13,489 bases of DNA. Origin: an uncultured Christensenellaceae bacterium. GTDB lineage: Bacteria > Bacillota > Clostridia > Christensenellales > Pumilibacteraceae. Below are positions 7,158 through 13,489 of this stretch, piece by piece. Numbering within the stretch: the stretch's first letter is position 1; each line of letters opens with the position of its first letter. The translations under genes and the position numbers were made by a program. The notes below the pieces were generated by a model. The model was not told the origin of the DNA. It ran no database searches and was given only the letters and a program-made list of their open reading frames with translations. The DNA is taken from the NCBI GenBank assembly GCA_910587805.1, contig CAJUNM010000041.1, positions 1 through 13,489 on the forward strand. Direction: 5' to 3'.

Positions 7158-10100
7158 TTATTCCGAACGCAACGCTTCGACGGGGTCTTTCTTTGCGGCA
7201 AGGCTTGCCGGAATCAGCCCCGATATAAGCGTGAGTATTATGCTTATGGCTATCATGAGCAGTGCATAGTACCAAGGCAGCATGGCTATCGTGTATATTC
7301 CGAAAAGCGTGCCTATCACGAGATTGATTATTCCCGATATGGCGTATGTGACGGCTATGCCCAATACGCCCGAGATTCCGCCGATAATAAACGTTTCGGC
7401 GTTGAACAGGGCGGACACGTCGCGTTTTCTGCCGCCGAGACTGCGAATGACGCCTATCTCTTTGATGCGTTCTATGACCGACACGTACGTTATTATCGCT
7501 ATCATTACGGTCGAGACCACGAGCGACAGCGCCGTAAACGCAATAAGCGCGCTCGTCACTATGTTGATCATGGTGTTTATCATCGTGATCACTATGGCGA
7601 GATTGTCGGTATAAGTGACCTTCGAGCGATAGACTTCTTTGTCTCCGTTTTCGTCGGTTTTATACTTGGGCACGGTAATGGTTTCGCCGTTATACGTGAA
7701 AGTCAGATCGTCGTCGCTGTTCCATTGCGATAGGTAATCGGTGACGTTATCCTTTATGTCGAAGTCGATCGGGTAGACGCGTATCGAGTAAGGAATGAGA
7801 CGAGACGTTTTATATTCGCCCGCGGCGTTTGTCTTTATCGCGCCGCCGAGTTCGCGCAATGTGAGCGGGCAAGCGTCGAACATTCCCGCGCTGTCCGTGT
7901 TCGGCATCATGGAGTCCATCATGGCGCCCATGCTCGACTTTGTGCCCAAGTACGCTTCCTCGCTGTATGTCGAACCCTCGAAGTAGTAATCGTACTTGTA
8001 CGTGATGCCGGCTTTGATCGTCAGGTAGGTATCCGTGCCGGGGATATTGACGGTGCTCGTCATACCGGGGTATCTGTCGTTGTACGGATAGCCGTTGGCT
8101 TCGTATATATTGACTTTTTTCGGCGGCGTGTTCGGATCGTCGTCATGATCGTGATCGTACGAATTATCGGCGAGCTTTTTCACCACAGCCGAATCTTTGT
8201 TTATGTCAATTATCTCTTCGGCGAGCGCCGCGGTGTAGTAAAAACCGCTCCTCAAGCTGCCGTACATTATGTCCTTTTTGGGACGGAGTATCGCCGTCAC
8301 TTTCAGCTGCTTGCCGCCTTGCCATGCGGGATCGGAGACGGGTTTGTACTTGAACGGCACAAAAGCCTCGGTAGGCGCAAGCGATTTGTTCGCCTCGAAC
8401 ACCGTGTCGTTCGGATACCACGTGAACGTTTTGCCGAGAAGTTCGTCGTAATCGAAACTGTCCTTTTTCAGTTCGGGATCGAACCGCGGATTTTCAACGG
8501 GTTTGCCGTTTTTGCGATCGTTTTCCTCGACGGCTTCGTACACGTTGTTAAAGAATATGTTTTGCGGATAGTAGCCGTACTGTGCGAGCATGAGATCGGC
8601 AAGCTCGGTGTCCGAGTTTACCACTATCATTACTTCGTCGGCATTTTTGGCTATGCGGCTTTGCGAGCCGTCGGGCAGTGTGCCCGAAAGTATGTCGTAC
8701 TGCGAGAGTATAAACCCGTCGTTGTCGGGCGCTTGCTCGAACGACGACGACACGAGCGGCAAATATGTGGCGTATTGTCGGTAATCCTCGAGCTTGTCGA
8801 GCATCGACATATACGTTTGCGTTGCCGCCGAGATCGACATGTTTTTTATAACGGGTTCGCCGCTTTCGTCCTCGAACGTGTAGTCGGTGTATAGGTTGTT
8901 GGAAAGATTGATGCCGTAATCGGTAACTATTGCGGCATAATACTCGCTCGGCATCGCCTTGACGAACTTGACGTATTCCTCGGTTATGTCGTTTGAGACC
9001 ATGAAGTTTTCCATGCCGCTGCTGCGCTCTACGAGGAATTTGAGAATTTTGTCGACGTTTACTTTTCCGTCTTCGACGGCGTCTTTTACCGCGCCGAACT
9101 GCATGCCCATATCCGCCATATTCATGAACGAGCTGAGATCGAGCGCACTTTCGCTAATCGTTACGGGGTTGCCCGACAACATATCGTCTTGCATGCTGCG
9201 TATGTAGTTTTGTACGCCGCTCGACACCGCGAGTACCGTCGCAACGCCTATTATGCCGATCGAGCCGGCAAAGCAAACAAGCAACGTGCGCTTTATCTTT
9301 GACCAAAGATTGCGCGCGGATAGTTTGAACGCCGACGCAAACGACAGTTTGGCTTTTTTCGACGTGTCCTTTGCTTTTTCGGTTTTGGGCGTATCGCTCT
9401 CGGTCGGGCGTTCGCCTGTATCATTTTCGACTTGCGCACGCTCGTCGGCAGGCTGTGCGCTTTCGGCGTTATCGAGTGTTTCGGGCGATTCTTTTGTTAG
9501 TCCCGTGTCGTCGAAAGGATCGGAATCGGACTGAACTTCGCCGTCGAGCAGTCTGATTATGCGCGTCGAATATTTTTCCGCAAGCTCGGGATTGTGCGTT
9601 ACCATGATAACGAGACATTCTTTGGCGATCTCTTGTATCAAATCCATTATCTGCACGGAAGTTACCGTGTCGAGTGCGCCCGTCGGCTCGTCGGCAAGCA
9701 GAATCTCGGGTTCGTTCACGAGCGCGCGGGCTATTGCGACGCGCTGGCATTGTCCGCCCGAGAGCTGATTGGGCTTTTTGCCGTACAGCCCCGCAAGCCC
9801 TACGCGGTCGAGCGCATCGTGCGCGCGCTTGATCCGCTCCGCTTTGCTAACGCCCGAAATGGTGAGCGCAAGCTCGACGTTTTCCGAAATGGTTTGGTGC
9901 GGGATCAGGTTGTAGCTTTGAAAAATAAAGCCTATGCGGTGATTGCGGTACGTATCCCAATCGCGGTCGTTGTAGTTTTTTGTGCTGATGTTGTCTATGT
10001 ACAGCTCGCCGTCGGTGTAGTGGTCTAATCCGCCGATTATGTTGAGCAGCGTCGTTTTTCCGCAGCCGCTCGGTCCGAGTATGGAAACGAACTCGCTCTT

Positions 10101-10187
10101 GCGGAATGAAATATCCACGCCCTTGAGCGCGTGAACAACCGTGTCGCCCGACTTATAGTCTTTTGTTATCGATCGAAGTTTAAGCAA
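7158..10187 (-). CDS. Fused ABC transporter ATPase-permease, MacB/LolCDE/FtsX superfamily
   Basis: The product is 1009 residues, starting at TTG with AGGAGG six bases upstream. The N-terminal ATPase (1 to about 220) shows Walker A GPSGCGKTT (38-46), Q-loop Gln90, signature LSGGQ (142-146), Walker B ILLADEPTG (162-170) and H-loop His198, so it should hydrolyse ATP. An acidic, Pro/Thr/Glu-rich linker (about 220-285) joins it to the permease. The permease has TM1 about 300-323, an extracytoplasmic domain about 324-860, and three further membrane segments (about 863-900, 932-957, 968-993). The cytoplasmic coupling segment IERIKEIGVIRSLGGRKRD follows TM2, and the C terminus AAKKDPVEALRSE is typical of the MacB/FtsX family. 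Members of this superfamily drive extracytoplasmic movements to expel peptides, drugs or lipoproteins rather than passing substrate through a channel. The extracytoplasmic domain is about twice that of Escherichia coli MacB. It has its own promoter and terminator. The substrate is unknown; 'macrolide exporter' would be an over-call. Confidence 0.95.
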   Translation of the reverse strand: MLKLRSITKDYKSGDTVVHALKGVDISFRKSEFVSILGPSGCGKTTLLNIIGGLDHYTDGELYIDNISTKNYNDRDWDTYRNHRIGFIFQSYNLIPHQTISENVELALTISGVSKAERIKRAHDALDRVGLAGLYGKKPNQLSGGQCQRVAIARALVNEPEILLADEPTGALDTVTSVQIMDLIQEIAKECLVIMVTHNPELAEKYSTRIIRLLDGEVQSDSDPFDDTGLTKESPETLDNAESAQPADERAQVENDTGERPTESDTPKTEKAKDTSKKAKLSFASAFKLSARNLWSKIKRTLLVCFAGSIGIIGVATVLAVSSGVQNYIRSMQDDMLSGNPVTISESALDLSSFMNMADMGMQFGAVKDAVEDGKVNVDKILKFLVERSSGMENFMVSNDITEEYVKFVKAMPSEYYAAIVTDYGINLSNNLYTDYTFEDESGEPVIKNMSISAATQTYMSMLDKLEDYRQYATYLPLVSSSFEQAPDNDGFILSQYDILSGTLPDGSQSRIAKNADEVMIVVNSDTELADLMLAQYGYYPQNIFFNNVYEAVEENDRKNGKPVENPRFDPELKKDSFDYDELLGKTFTWYPNDTVFEANKSLAPTEAFVPFKYKPVSDPAWQGGKQLKVTAILRPKKDIMYGSLRSGFYYTAALAEEIIDINKDSAVVKKLADNSYDHDHDDDPNTPPKKVNIYEANGYPYNDRYPGMTSTVNIPGTDTYLTIKAGITYKYDYYFEGSTYSEEAYLGTKSSMGAMMDSMMPNTDSAGMFDACPLTLRELGGAIKTNAAGEYKTSRLIPYSIRVYPIDFDIKDNVTDYLSQWNSDDDLTFTYNGETITVPKYKTDENGDKEVYRSKVTYTDNLAIVITMINTMINIVTSALIAFTALSLVVSTVMIAIITYVSVIERIKEIGVIRSLGGRKRDVSALFNAETFIIGGISGVLGIAVTYAISGIINLVIGTLFGIYTIAMLPWYYALLMIAISIILTLISGLIPASLAAKKDPVEALRSE

Positions 10188-10193
10188 TGCGTG

Positions 10194-10199
10194 CCTCCT
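10194..10199 (-). promoter_or_regulatory. Strong ribosome binding site supporting the TTG start of the ABC gene
   Basis: AGGAGG on the minus strand is followed after six bases (CACGCA) by TTG at 10187-10185. No ATG lies nearby in frame, and the ATPase fold (LKLRSITKDYKSG) begins immediately, so TTG is the start codon. Confidence 0.85.
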
Positions 10200-10232
10200 G
10201 ATATATGTCGATAATATTTTCCGATTATATAT

Positions 10233-10261
10233 ATTATAAATGTTTGGGAAAAATAAAGCAA
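10233..10261 (-). promoter_or_regulatory. Probable promoter of the ABC transporter gene
   Basis: On the minus strand a perfect TATAAT (10238-10233) lies 17 bases after TTGCTT (10261-10256), which matches the -35 consensus only in TTG. The leader of about 40 bases then runs to the AGGAGG site. The rest of the gap (10262-10326) shows nothing else recognisable. Confidence 0.55.
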
Positions 10262-10326
10262 TAAAACGCGCGCTTATGCAACATTAGAAAAACATTAAAA
10301 TTAGAAATCTCAACCTTATAAAACAA

Positions 10327-10349
10327 AACAAGCGCGTTAAGCGCTTGTT
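10327..10349 (-). terminator. Intrinsic terminator of the fumarase-peptidase operon
   Basis: AACAAGCGC-GTTAA-GCGCTTGTT is a perfect 9-bp stem with a 5-nt loop, 14 bases past the aminopeptidase stop codon. On the minus strand it is followed by TTTTGTTTTAT. It separates this operon from the ABC promoter just downstream. Confidence 0.85.
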
Positions 10350-10363
10350 CTAATATTATTTTA

Positions 10364-11599
10364 TCAATCGAAGTCTTTGGTGAAGTTGCCGTTCTCGAAA
10401 ACCTTAACCGTTTTTCCGTCGCGGGTTTCGGCGGTTATTTGCAGGTCTTTTGTGCCGATCATAAAGTCTACGTGCACGTCGGAGTCGTTTATTCCGCGTT
10501 TGATCAGCTCGGCTTTGCTCATATCCTCTCCGCCTTTTATGCAAGTGGGGTAGGCTTGACCGATTGCGAAGTGGCAGCTTGCGTTCTCGTCGAAAAGCGT
10601 TTCGTAGAACAGCGTGTGCAGTTTGCTTATCGGCGAGTCGTACGGTACAAGCGCGATCTCGCCGAGGCTTCTCGAGCCGTCGTCCGTTTCGATTATGCCT
10701 TTGAGCACGTCCTTATTGGTTTTTGCGTCGAAGTCGACTATTCTGCCGTGCTCGAGCTTGAGCGTAATATCCTCGATGATCTTGCCGTGATAGCATAACG
10801 GCATCGACGCTTTGATCACGCCGTCGATGTTGTTGCAGTCGGGCGCGGAGAAAACTTCCTCGGTCGGCATATTCGCATTGAACGATACGCCGTTGCAGCT
10901 TTCCGATCCGCCCGCGAACACATAGTTTTCGGGCATGCCGACGGTAACGTTTGTTCCGAGCTTGTTTTTGAAGGTGAAACTCTTTACGTTTGCCGCGTTG
11001 AGTTTGTCGCAGCGCGAGTGCAAGCGTTCGGCGTGCGCCTTCCATTCGGCGATAGGGTCGTCATTATCGACGCGCGTCGTTTTGGCGATGTACTTGCCGA
11101 GTTTTTTTAAGGCGTCGTGCTCGTCGAGGTCGGGGAACATGAGTTTGGCCCAATCGGGATGGGGATAGGCGATTATCGACCATTTGATCTTAGACGCCAT
11201 CGCTTTGTCGTAGTACGGCTTTAGTCCTTGCATGTCCGCTCTGCGCGACGCGGTTATCTTGCTCGCGTCTGTATGCTCGAGCGCATTGGGGTCTTCGCAA
11301 ATGATATTTATAACGCATCCGTCGACTTCCGCAAAATAATTGCGTTCGTCGTAAACGAATTTCGGCTTGTGCGTGAGCGTTTCCACGGTTTGATATTCGT
11401 AGTTCAGCTTGTCGAGTTCGCCGTCTCTGTACAGCACGTGCACGCGGCTCGCTCCGCGCTCGTATGCGCGCTTGGCTACTTCGCGCGTAAGTTCCGTAGC
11501 GTAAACCGAGCTTATGATATACACTTGTTCGCCTTTTTGAACGTTTACGCCCGATTCGACTGCCGCCGCGGCGAGGTTTTTGATAAGTTTTTTGTGCAT
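10364..11599 (-). CDS. M29-family metallo-aminopeptidase (AmpS/PepS/AmpT type)
   Basis: The product is 411 residues, the normal length for peptidase family M29. These are cytoplasmic dimetal exopeptidases that remove N-terminal residues from peptides, contributing to peptide recycling. The family's metal ligands are visible in order: Glu248 in NMPTEEVF, Glu314 in SLGEIALV, His343 in ASCHFAIG, and His376 and Asp378 in DVHVDFMIG. Tyr350 (GQAY) is also conserved in the family. No signal peptide is present, consistent with a cytosolic enzyme. The ATG is supported by AGGAG ten bases upstream (11610-11614), a slightly long spacing. The gene lies 57 bases downstream of the fumarase beta subunit with no terminator between, so it is probably the last gene of that operon. 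The link to fumarase is not an obvious pathway link. Confidence 0.95.
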   Translation of the reverse strand: MHKKLIKNLAAAAVESGVNVQKGEQVYIISSVYATELTREVAKRAYERGASRVHVLYRDGELDKLNYEYQTVETLTHKPKFVYDERNYFAEVDGCVINIICEDPNALEHTDASKITASRRADMQGLKPYYDKAMASKIKWSIIAYPHPDWAKLMFPDLDEHDALKKLGKYIAKTTRVDNDDPIAEWKAHAERLHSRCDKLNAANVKSFTFKNKLGTNVTVGMPENYVFAGGSESCNGVSFNANMPTEEVFSAPDCNNIDGVIKASMPLCYHGKIIEDITLKLEHGRIVDFDAKTNKDVLKGIIETDDGSRSLGEIALVPYDSPISKLHTLFYETLFDENASCHFAIGQAYPTCIKGGEDMSKAELIKRGINDSDVHVDFMIGTKDLQITAETRDGKTVKVFENGNFTKDFD

Positions 11600-11656
11600 G
11601 ATATTCTTTCTCCTATTTTTCCGTTATTTATATTTTGTATTTTATACGATTTTTGA

Positions 11657-12169
11657 TTATTTGATCGATACGACAGCGGGGAAGTTTTCCACCGTCAACT
11701 TGTACACCGCTTCGCAGCCGAGATCGGGGTATGCTACAAGCTCGCACGCTTTTACGCAGTCTTGATACAGCGCGGCTGCGCCGCCGATCGCGGATAGATA
11801 TACAGCGCCGTGCGCTTTTATCGCGTCGATCACGGCTTGGTTCCGCACGCCTTTGCCTATCATTACGGTAACGCCGTTTTCGATAAGCATAGGCGCGTAT
11901 TTGTCCATGCGTCCGCTCGTTGTCGGACCGCAACTGCCTATAACGCGACCTTTCGGCGCGGGCGTCGGACCGCAATAGTAGATCGCGGCGTTTTTCAGAT
12001 CGAACGGGAGTTTGCTTCCGCTTGCCAACGCTTCGGCAATGCGCTTGTGCGCTTGATCCCGCGCCGTGTAAACAGCGCCGCTTAAATATACGAGCGTATT
12101 CGGCTCGAGCGCGCTTATGCGCTCGAAGTCGGCGGGCAGATTGAAAATAATTTCGTCGTTAATGTTCAT
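11657..12169 (-). CDS. Class I fumarate hydratase, beta (C-terminal) subunit, or related tartrate dehydratase subunit
   Basis: The product is 170 residues. It carries the family signature GSCGPTTSGRMD followed by MIGKG, and ends in the usual YPDLGCEAVYKLTVENFP segment. With the alpha subunit it forms the iron-sulfur enzyme that interconverts fumarate and malate; related pairs act on L-tartrate, and sequence alone does not fully exclude that. The start ATG at 12169 lies one base after the alpha-subunit stop (TGA-T-ATG). The homologous sequence begins there, so upstream in-frame extension to 12223 is not needed. No clear ribosome binding site precedes it, which suggests translational coupling to the alpha subunit. 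Two-subunit class I fumarases are typical of anaerobes and archaea, whereas Escherichia coli FumA is one fused chain. Confidence 0.93.
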   Translation of the reverse strand: MNINDEIIFNLPADFERISALEPNTLVYLSGAVYTARDQAHKRIAEALASGSKLPFDLKNAAIYYCGPTPAPKGRVIGSCGPTTSGRMDKYAPMLIENGVTVMIGKGVRNQAVIDAIKAHGAVYLSAIGGAAALYQDCVKACELVAYPDLGCEAVYKLTVENFPAVVSIK

Positions 12170-12170
12170 A

Positions 12171-12998
12171 TCAAAAAACCAGCGTGCCGTGGCGTAGACT
12201 GTGACATTGCAAATTGACCGCAACGGGCAGCATGCCTATGTGCGTGGGCTTTACTTCTATGTGCGCGTCGAGCGCGGTATGCGCGCCGCCGAACGCCGCG
12301 ATCCCTATGCCGAGATCGTTTACTTTTTGCAAAATTTCGGTTTCGAGCTCGGCTATATCCGCGCGATCGTGTCTGATCCCGATGGGGCGCAGCAGCGCGC
12401 GCTTGGAGAGCGAACACGCCGTTTCGGTCACGCCGCCTATGCCCACGCCGATCACAAGCGGAGGACAGGCGTTCGCGCCGCCCGATCTCACCGCATCGAC
12501 TACGGCGTTCACTATTCCGTCTTTCCCGTCGGCAGGCGTGAGCATGTACAGTTTGCTCATGTTTTCGCTGCCCGCGCCTTTGGCGAGAAACGATATTTCG
12601 AGTTTATCGCGCATGTCGCCGCCGACAAGTTCGGTCTCTATAACGGCGGGCGCGTTGTTGCCGGTGTTTATTCGAGTGATGGGGTCGGCGACCGATTTGC
12701 GCGCGGAAGCGTACGCGCTTATAACGGCGCGTTCGACGGCGTCCGCAAGTCCGCGGCAGCAAACTTCGTCGCCGAGCTTGATCATAACGAGCGCTTGACC
12801 CGTATCTTGACAGCAATATACGCCGTTGCGTTCGGCGATCGCGTTGTTCTTTGCGATAAGCCGCGCGGCGGCTTGAGGAAGCGGCGCGTCCGTCACGCTC
12901 TCGAGTATATCGGTAACGGCGCGGTCGGGTACTTTGAGACAATCGTCAATGAGCTTGACAAGCTCGGCTTCGATTATTTTGCTGTCGATGGTTCGCAT
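12171..12998 (-). CDS. Class I fumarate hydratase, alpha (N-terminal, Fe-S) subunit, or related tartrate dehydratase subunit
   Basis: The product is 275 residues, the usual size for the alpha subunit. The three cysteines expected to hold the oxygen-sensitive [4Fe-4S] cluster are in their family contexts: Cys63 in CQDTG, Cys178 in GGANACPPLVIGVGIGG and Cys265 in VNLQCHS. The protein hydrates fumarate to malate together with the beta subunit encoded next. The N terminus MRTIDSKIIEAELVKLI matches where homologues begin, so the ATG at 12998 is probably correct even though no ribosome binding site precedes it. The promoter's TATAAT ends only six bases before this ATG, which points to a leaderless message. 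It is the first gene of the probable alpha-beta-aminopeptidase operon. The enzyme suggests a partial or reductive TCA branch, or malate/fumarate interconversion, in an anaerobe. Confidence 0.95.
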   Translation of the reverse strand: MRTIDSKIIEAELVKLIDDCLKVPDRAVTDILESVTDAPLPQAAARLIAKNNAIAERNGVYCCQDTGQALVMIKLGDEVCCRGLADAVERAVISAYASARKSVADPITRINTGNNAPAVIETELVGGDMRDKLEISFLAKGAGSENMSKLYMLTPADGKDGIVNAVVDAVRSGGANACPPLVIGVGIGGVTETACSLSKRALLRPIGIRHDRADIAELETEILQKVNDLGIGIAAFGGAHTALDAHIEVKPTHIGMLPVAVNLQCHSLRHGTLVF

Positions 12999-13004
12999 AT
13001 ATTG

Positions 13005-13033
13005 ATTATATCATAAATCCGACCGCATTACAA
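13005..13033 (-). promoter_or_regulatory. Promoter of the fumarase operon, apparently leaderless
   Basis: On the minus strand TTGTAA (13033-13028, four of six consensus bases) is followed after 17 bases by a perfect TATAAT (13010-13005) preceded by TGA (extended -10). Six bases (CAATAT) separate the -10 box from the ATG at 12998, so the expected transcription start is the A of the start codon or within a base or two of it. Confidence 0.7.
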
Positions 13034-13044
13034 CAATATTTCGC

Positions 13045-13073
13045 TTGATTTTGCATTCGCTTTACTGTATAAT
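13045..13073 (+). promoter_or_regulatory. Promoter of the metallo-hydrolase gene
   Basis: TTGATT (13045-13050) and a perfect TATAAT (13068-13073) are separated by 17 bases. This promoter points away from the fumarase promoter; the two -35 boxes are only 11 bases apart. A modest GAGG ribosome binding site (13083-13086) lies 12 bases before the ATG. Confidence 0.75.
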
Positions 13074-13098
13074 ATAAACATTGAGGTCGATTCCCCGT

Positions 13099-13489
13099 AT
13101 GAGTTTGAAAATATGCTGTTTCGCGTCCGGATCGAAGGGTAATTGCACCTATATTTCGGACGGAGAGACCGACATCGTAATAGATCTCGGCATTTCGGCG
13201 GCGCGCGCCGAAGCGTGCATGAGGGTGCTCGGCGTAAACCCCGACACCGTGCATATTTTCGTTACGCATTCGCATTCCGATCACGTTGCGGGGCTGAAGG
13301 TGTTTTGCAAAAAGCACCCGCAGGCGACCGTGCATTGTCAGAGCGAGTGTACTCTTTCGGTTATGCAAGCCGCCGGTGCGACGCCGTGCACAGATTCGCG
13401 TAACGTCAGGCTCGGCAAGCTAGACATAACGGCTTTGCCCGTGCCGCACGATGTGCCGTGTTTCGGGTACGTGGTGCAAAGCGGCGGGG
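13099..13489 (+). CDS. Metallo-beta-lactamase-fold hydrolase, YycJ/WalJ-like (5' part, cut by window end)
   Basis: The first 130 residues are visible and the frame is open at the window end. The N terminus SLKICCFASGSKGNCTYI with VIDLG (27-31) is the signature of the YycJ/WalJ group of metallo-beta-lactamase-fold proteins. The metal-binding motif HSHSDH is at 57-62; most relatives have HEHSDH. His117 in PVPHDVP followed by FGYVV matches the next metal-binding histidine. Relatives in Bacillota are cytoplasmic and have been linked to cell-wall or DNA-repair processes, without an agreed substrate; many are encoded beside the WalRK two-component genes, but that context is not visible here. The start ATG fits homologues, although TTG at 13081 is also in frame. 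Cysteine content is notable (Cys6, 7, 16, 40, 70, 80, 84, 97, 121). Confidence 0.9.
   Translation, partial: MSLKICCFASGSKGNCTYISDGETDIVIDLGISAARAEACMRVLGVNPDTVHIFVTHSHSDHVAGLKVFCKKHPQATVHCQSECTLSVMQAAGATPCTDSRNVRLGKLDITALPVPHDVPCFGYVVQSGG

Noticed and set aside
12170..12223. Upstream extension of the fumarase beta subunit to an ATG at 12223
   Set aside because: The extra 18 residues would overlap the end of the alpha subunit in another frame and do not resemble the family. The ATG at 12169, one base past the alpha stop, fits a coupled start.
12201..13016. 271-codon plus-strand frame opposite the fumarase alpha subunit
   Set aside because: It is antisense to a gene with all family motifs, lacks a start signal, and reads Arg/Tyr/Phe-rich nonsense.

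Overview
The window looks like a chromosomal segment of an anaerobic Bacillota, most likely an uncultured Clostridia-type gut or sediment bacterium. This is inferred from AGGAGG-type ribosome binding sites, near-consensus TTGACA/TATAAT promoters in AT-rich intergenic DNA, a TTG start, an oxygen-sensitive two-subunit class I fumarase, a clostridial-style fused MacB-like ABC transporter and a YycJ-like metallo-hydrolase. No gene fixes the genus.

Layout, left to right. Positions 1-50 resemble the tip of an IS3-family insertion sequence that lies mostly outside the window. Positions 151-6567 (minus) encode a 2138-residue exported protein of unknown function. By eye it is built from about seven strongly diverged units of roughly 200 residues or more, each with a helix, beta strands, a 'VY-x-x-L' strand, amphipathic helices and more strands. 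It has a consensus promoter with a perfect 9-bp inverted repeat over the predicted transcription start. Divergent from it, at 6825-6902 (plus), is a lone initiator tRNA-Met with a perfect promoter, a 15-bp terminator hairpin and an apparent extra nucleotide in the T stem. An imperfect palindrome and the convergent terminator of the ABC gene follow.

Positions 7158-10187 (minus) encode a 1009-residue fused ATPase-permease of the MacB/LolCDE/FtsX superfamily with a very large extracytoplasmic domain. Upstream on the same strand lies a probable three-gene operon, transcribed from right to left: fumarase alpha, fumarase beta (1 nt apart) and an M29 aminopeptidase, ending at a hairpin terminator. 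The fumarase promoter is placed so that the predicted transcription start coincides with the ATG, suggesting leaderless initiation. Divergent from it, 13099 to the window end (plus) is the start of a YycJ/WalJ-like metallo-beta-lactamase-fold protein.

The fumarase genes and peptidase are ordinary central and peptide metabolism. The part most likely to be undescribed is the giant repeat protein. Its unit layout is reminiscent of LolA/LppX-type half-barrel lipid-binding domains, and it sits beside a transporter of the superfamily that includes LolCDE. That link is a hypothesis only: the two genes have separate promoters and a tRNA lies between them.
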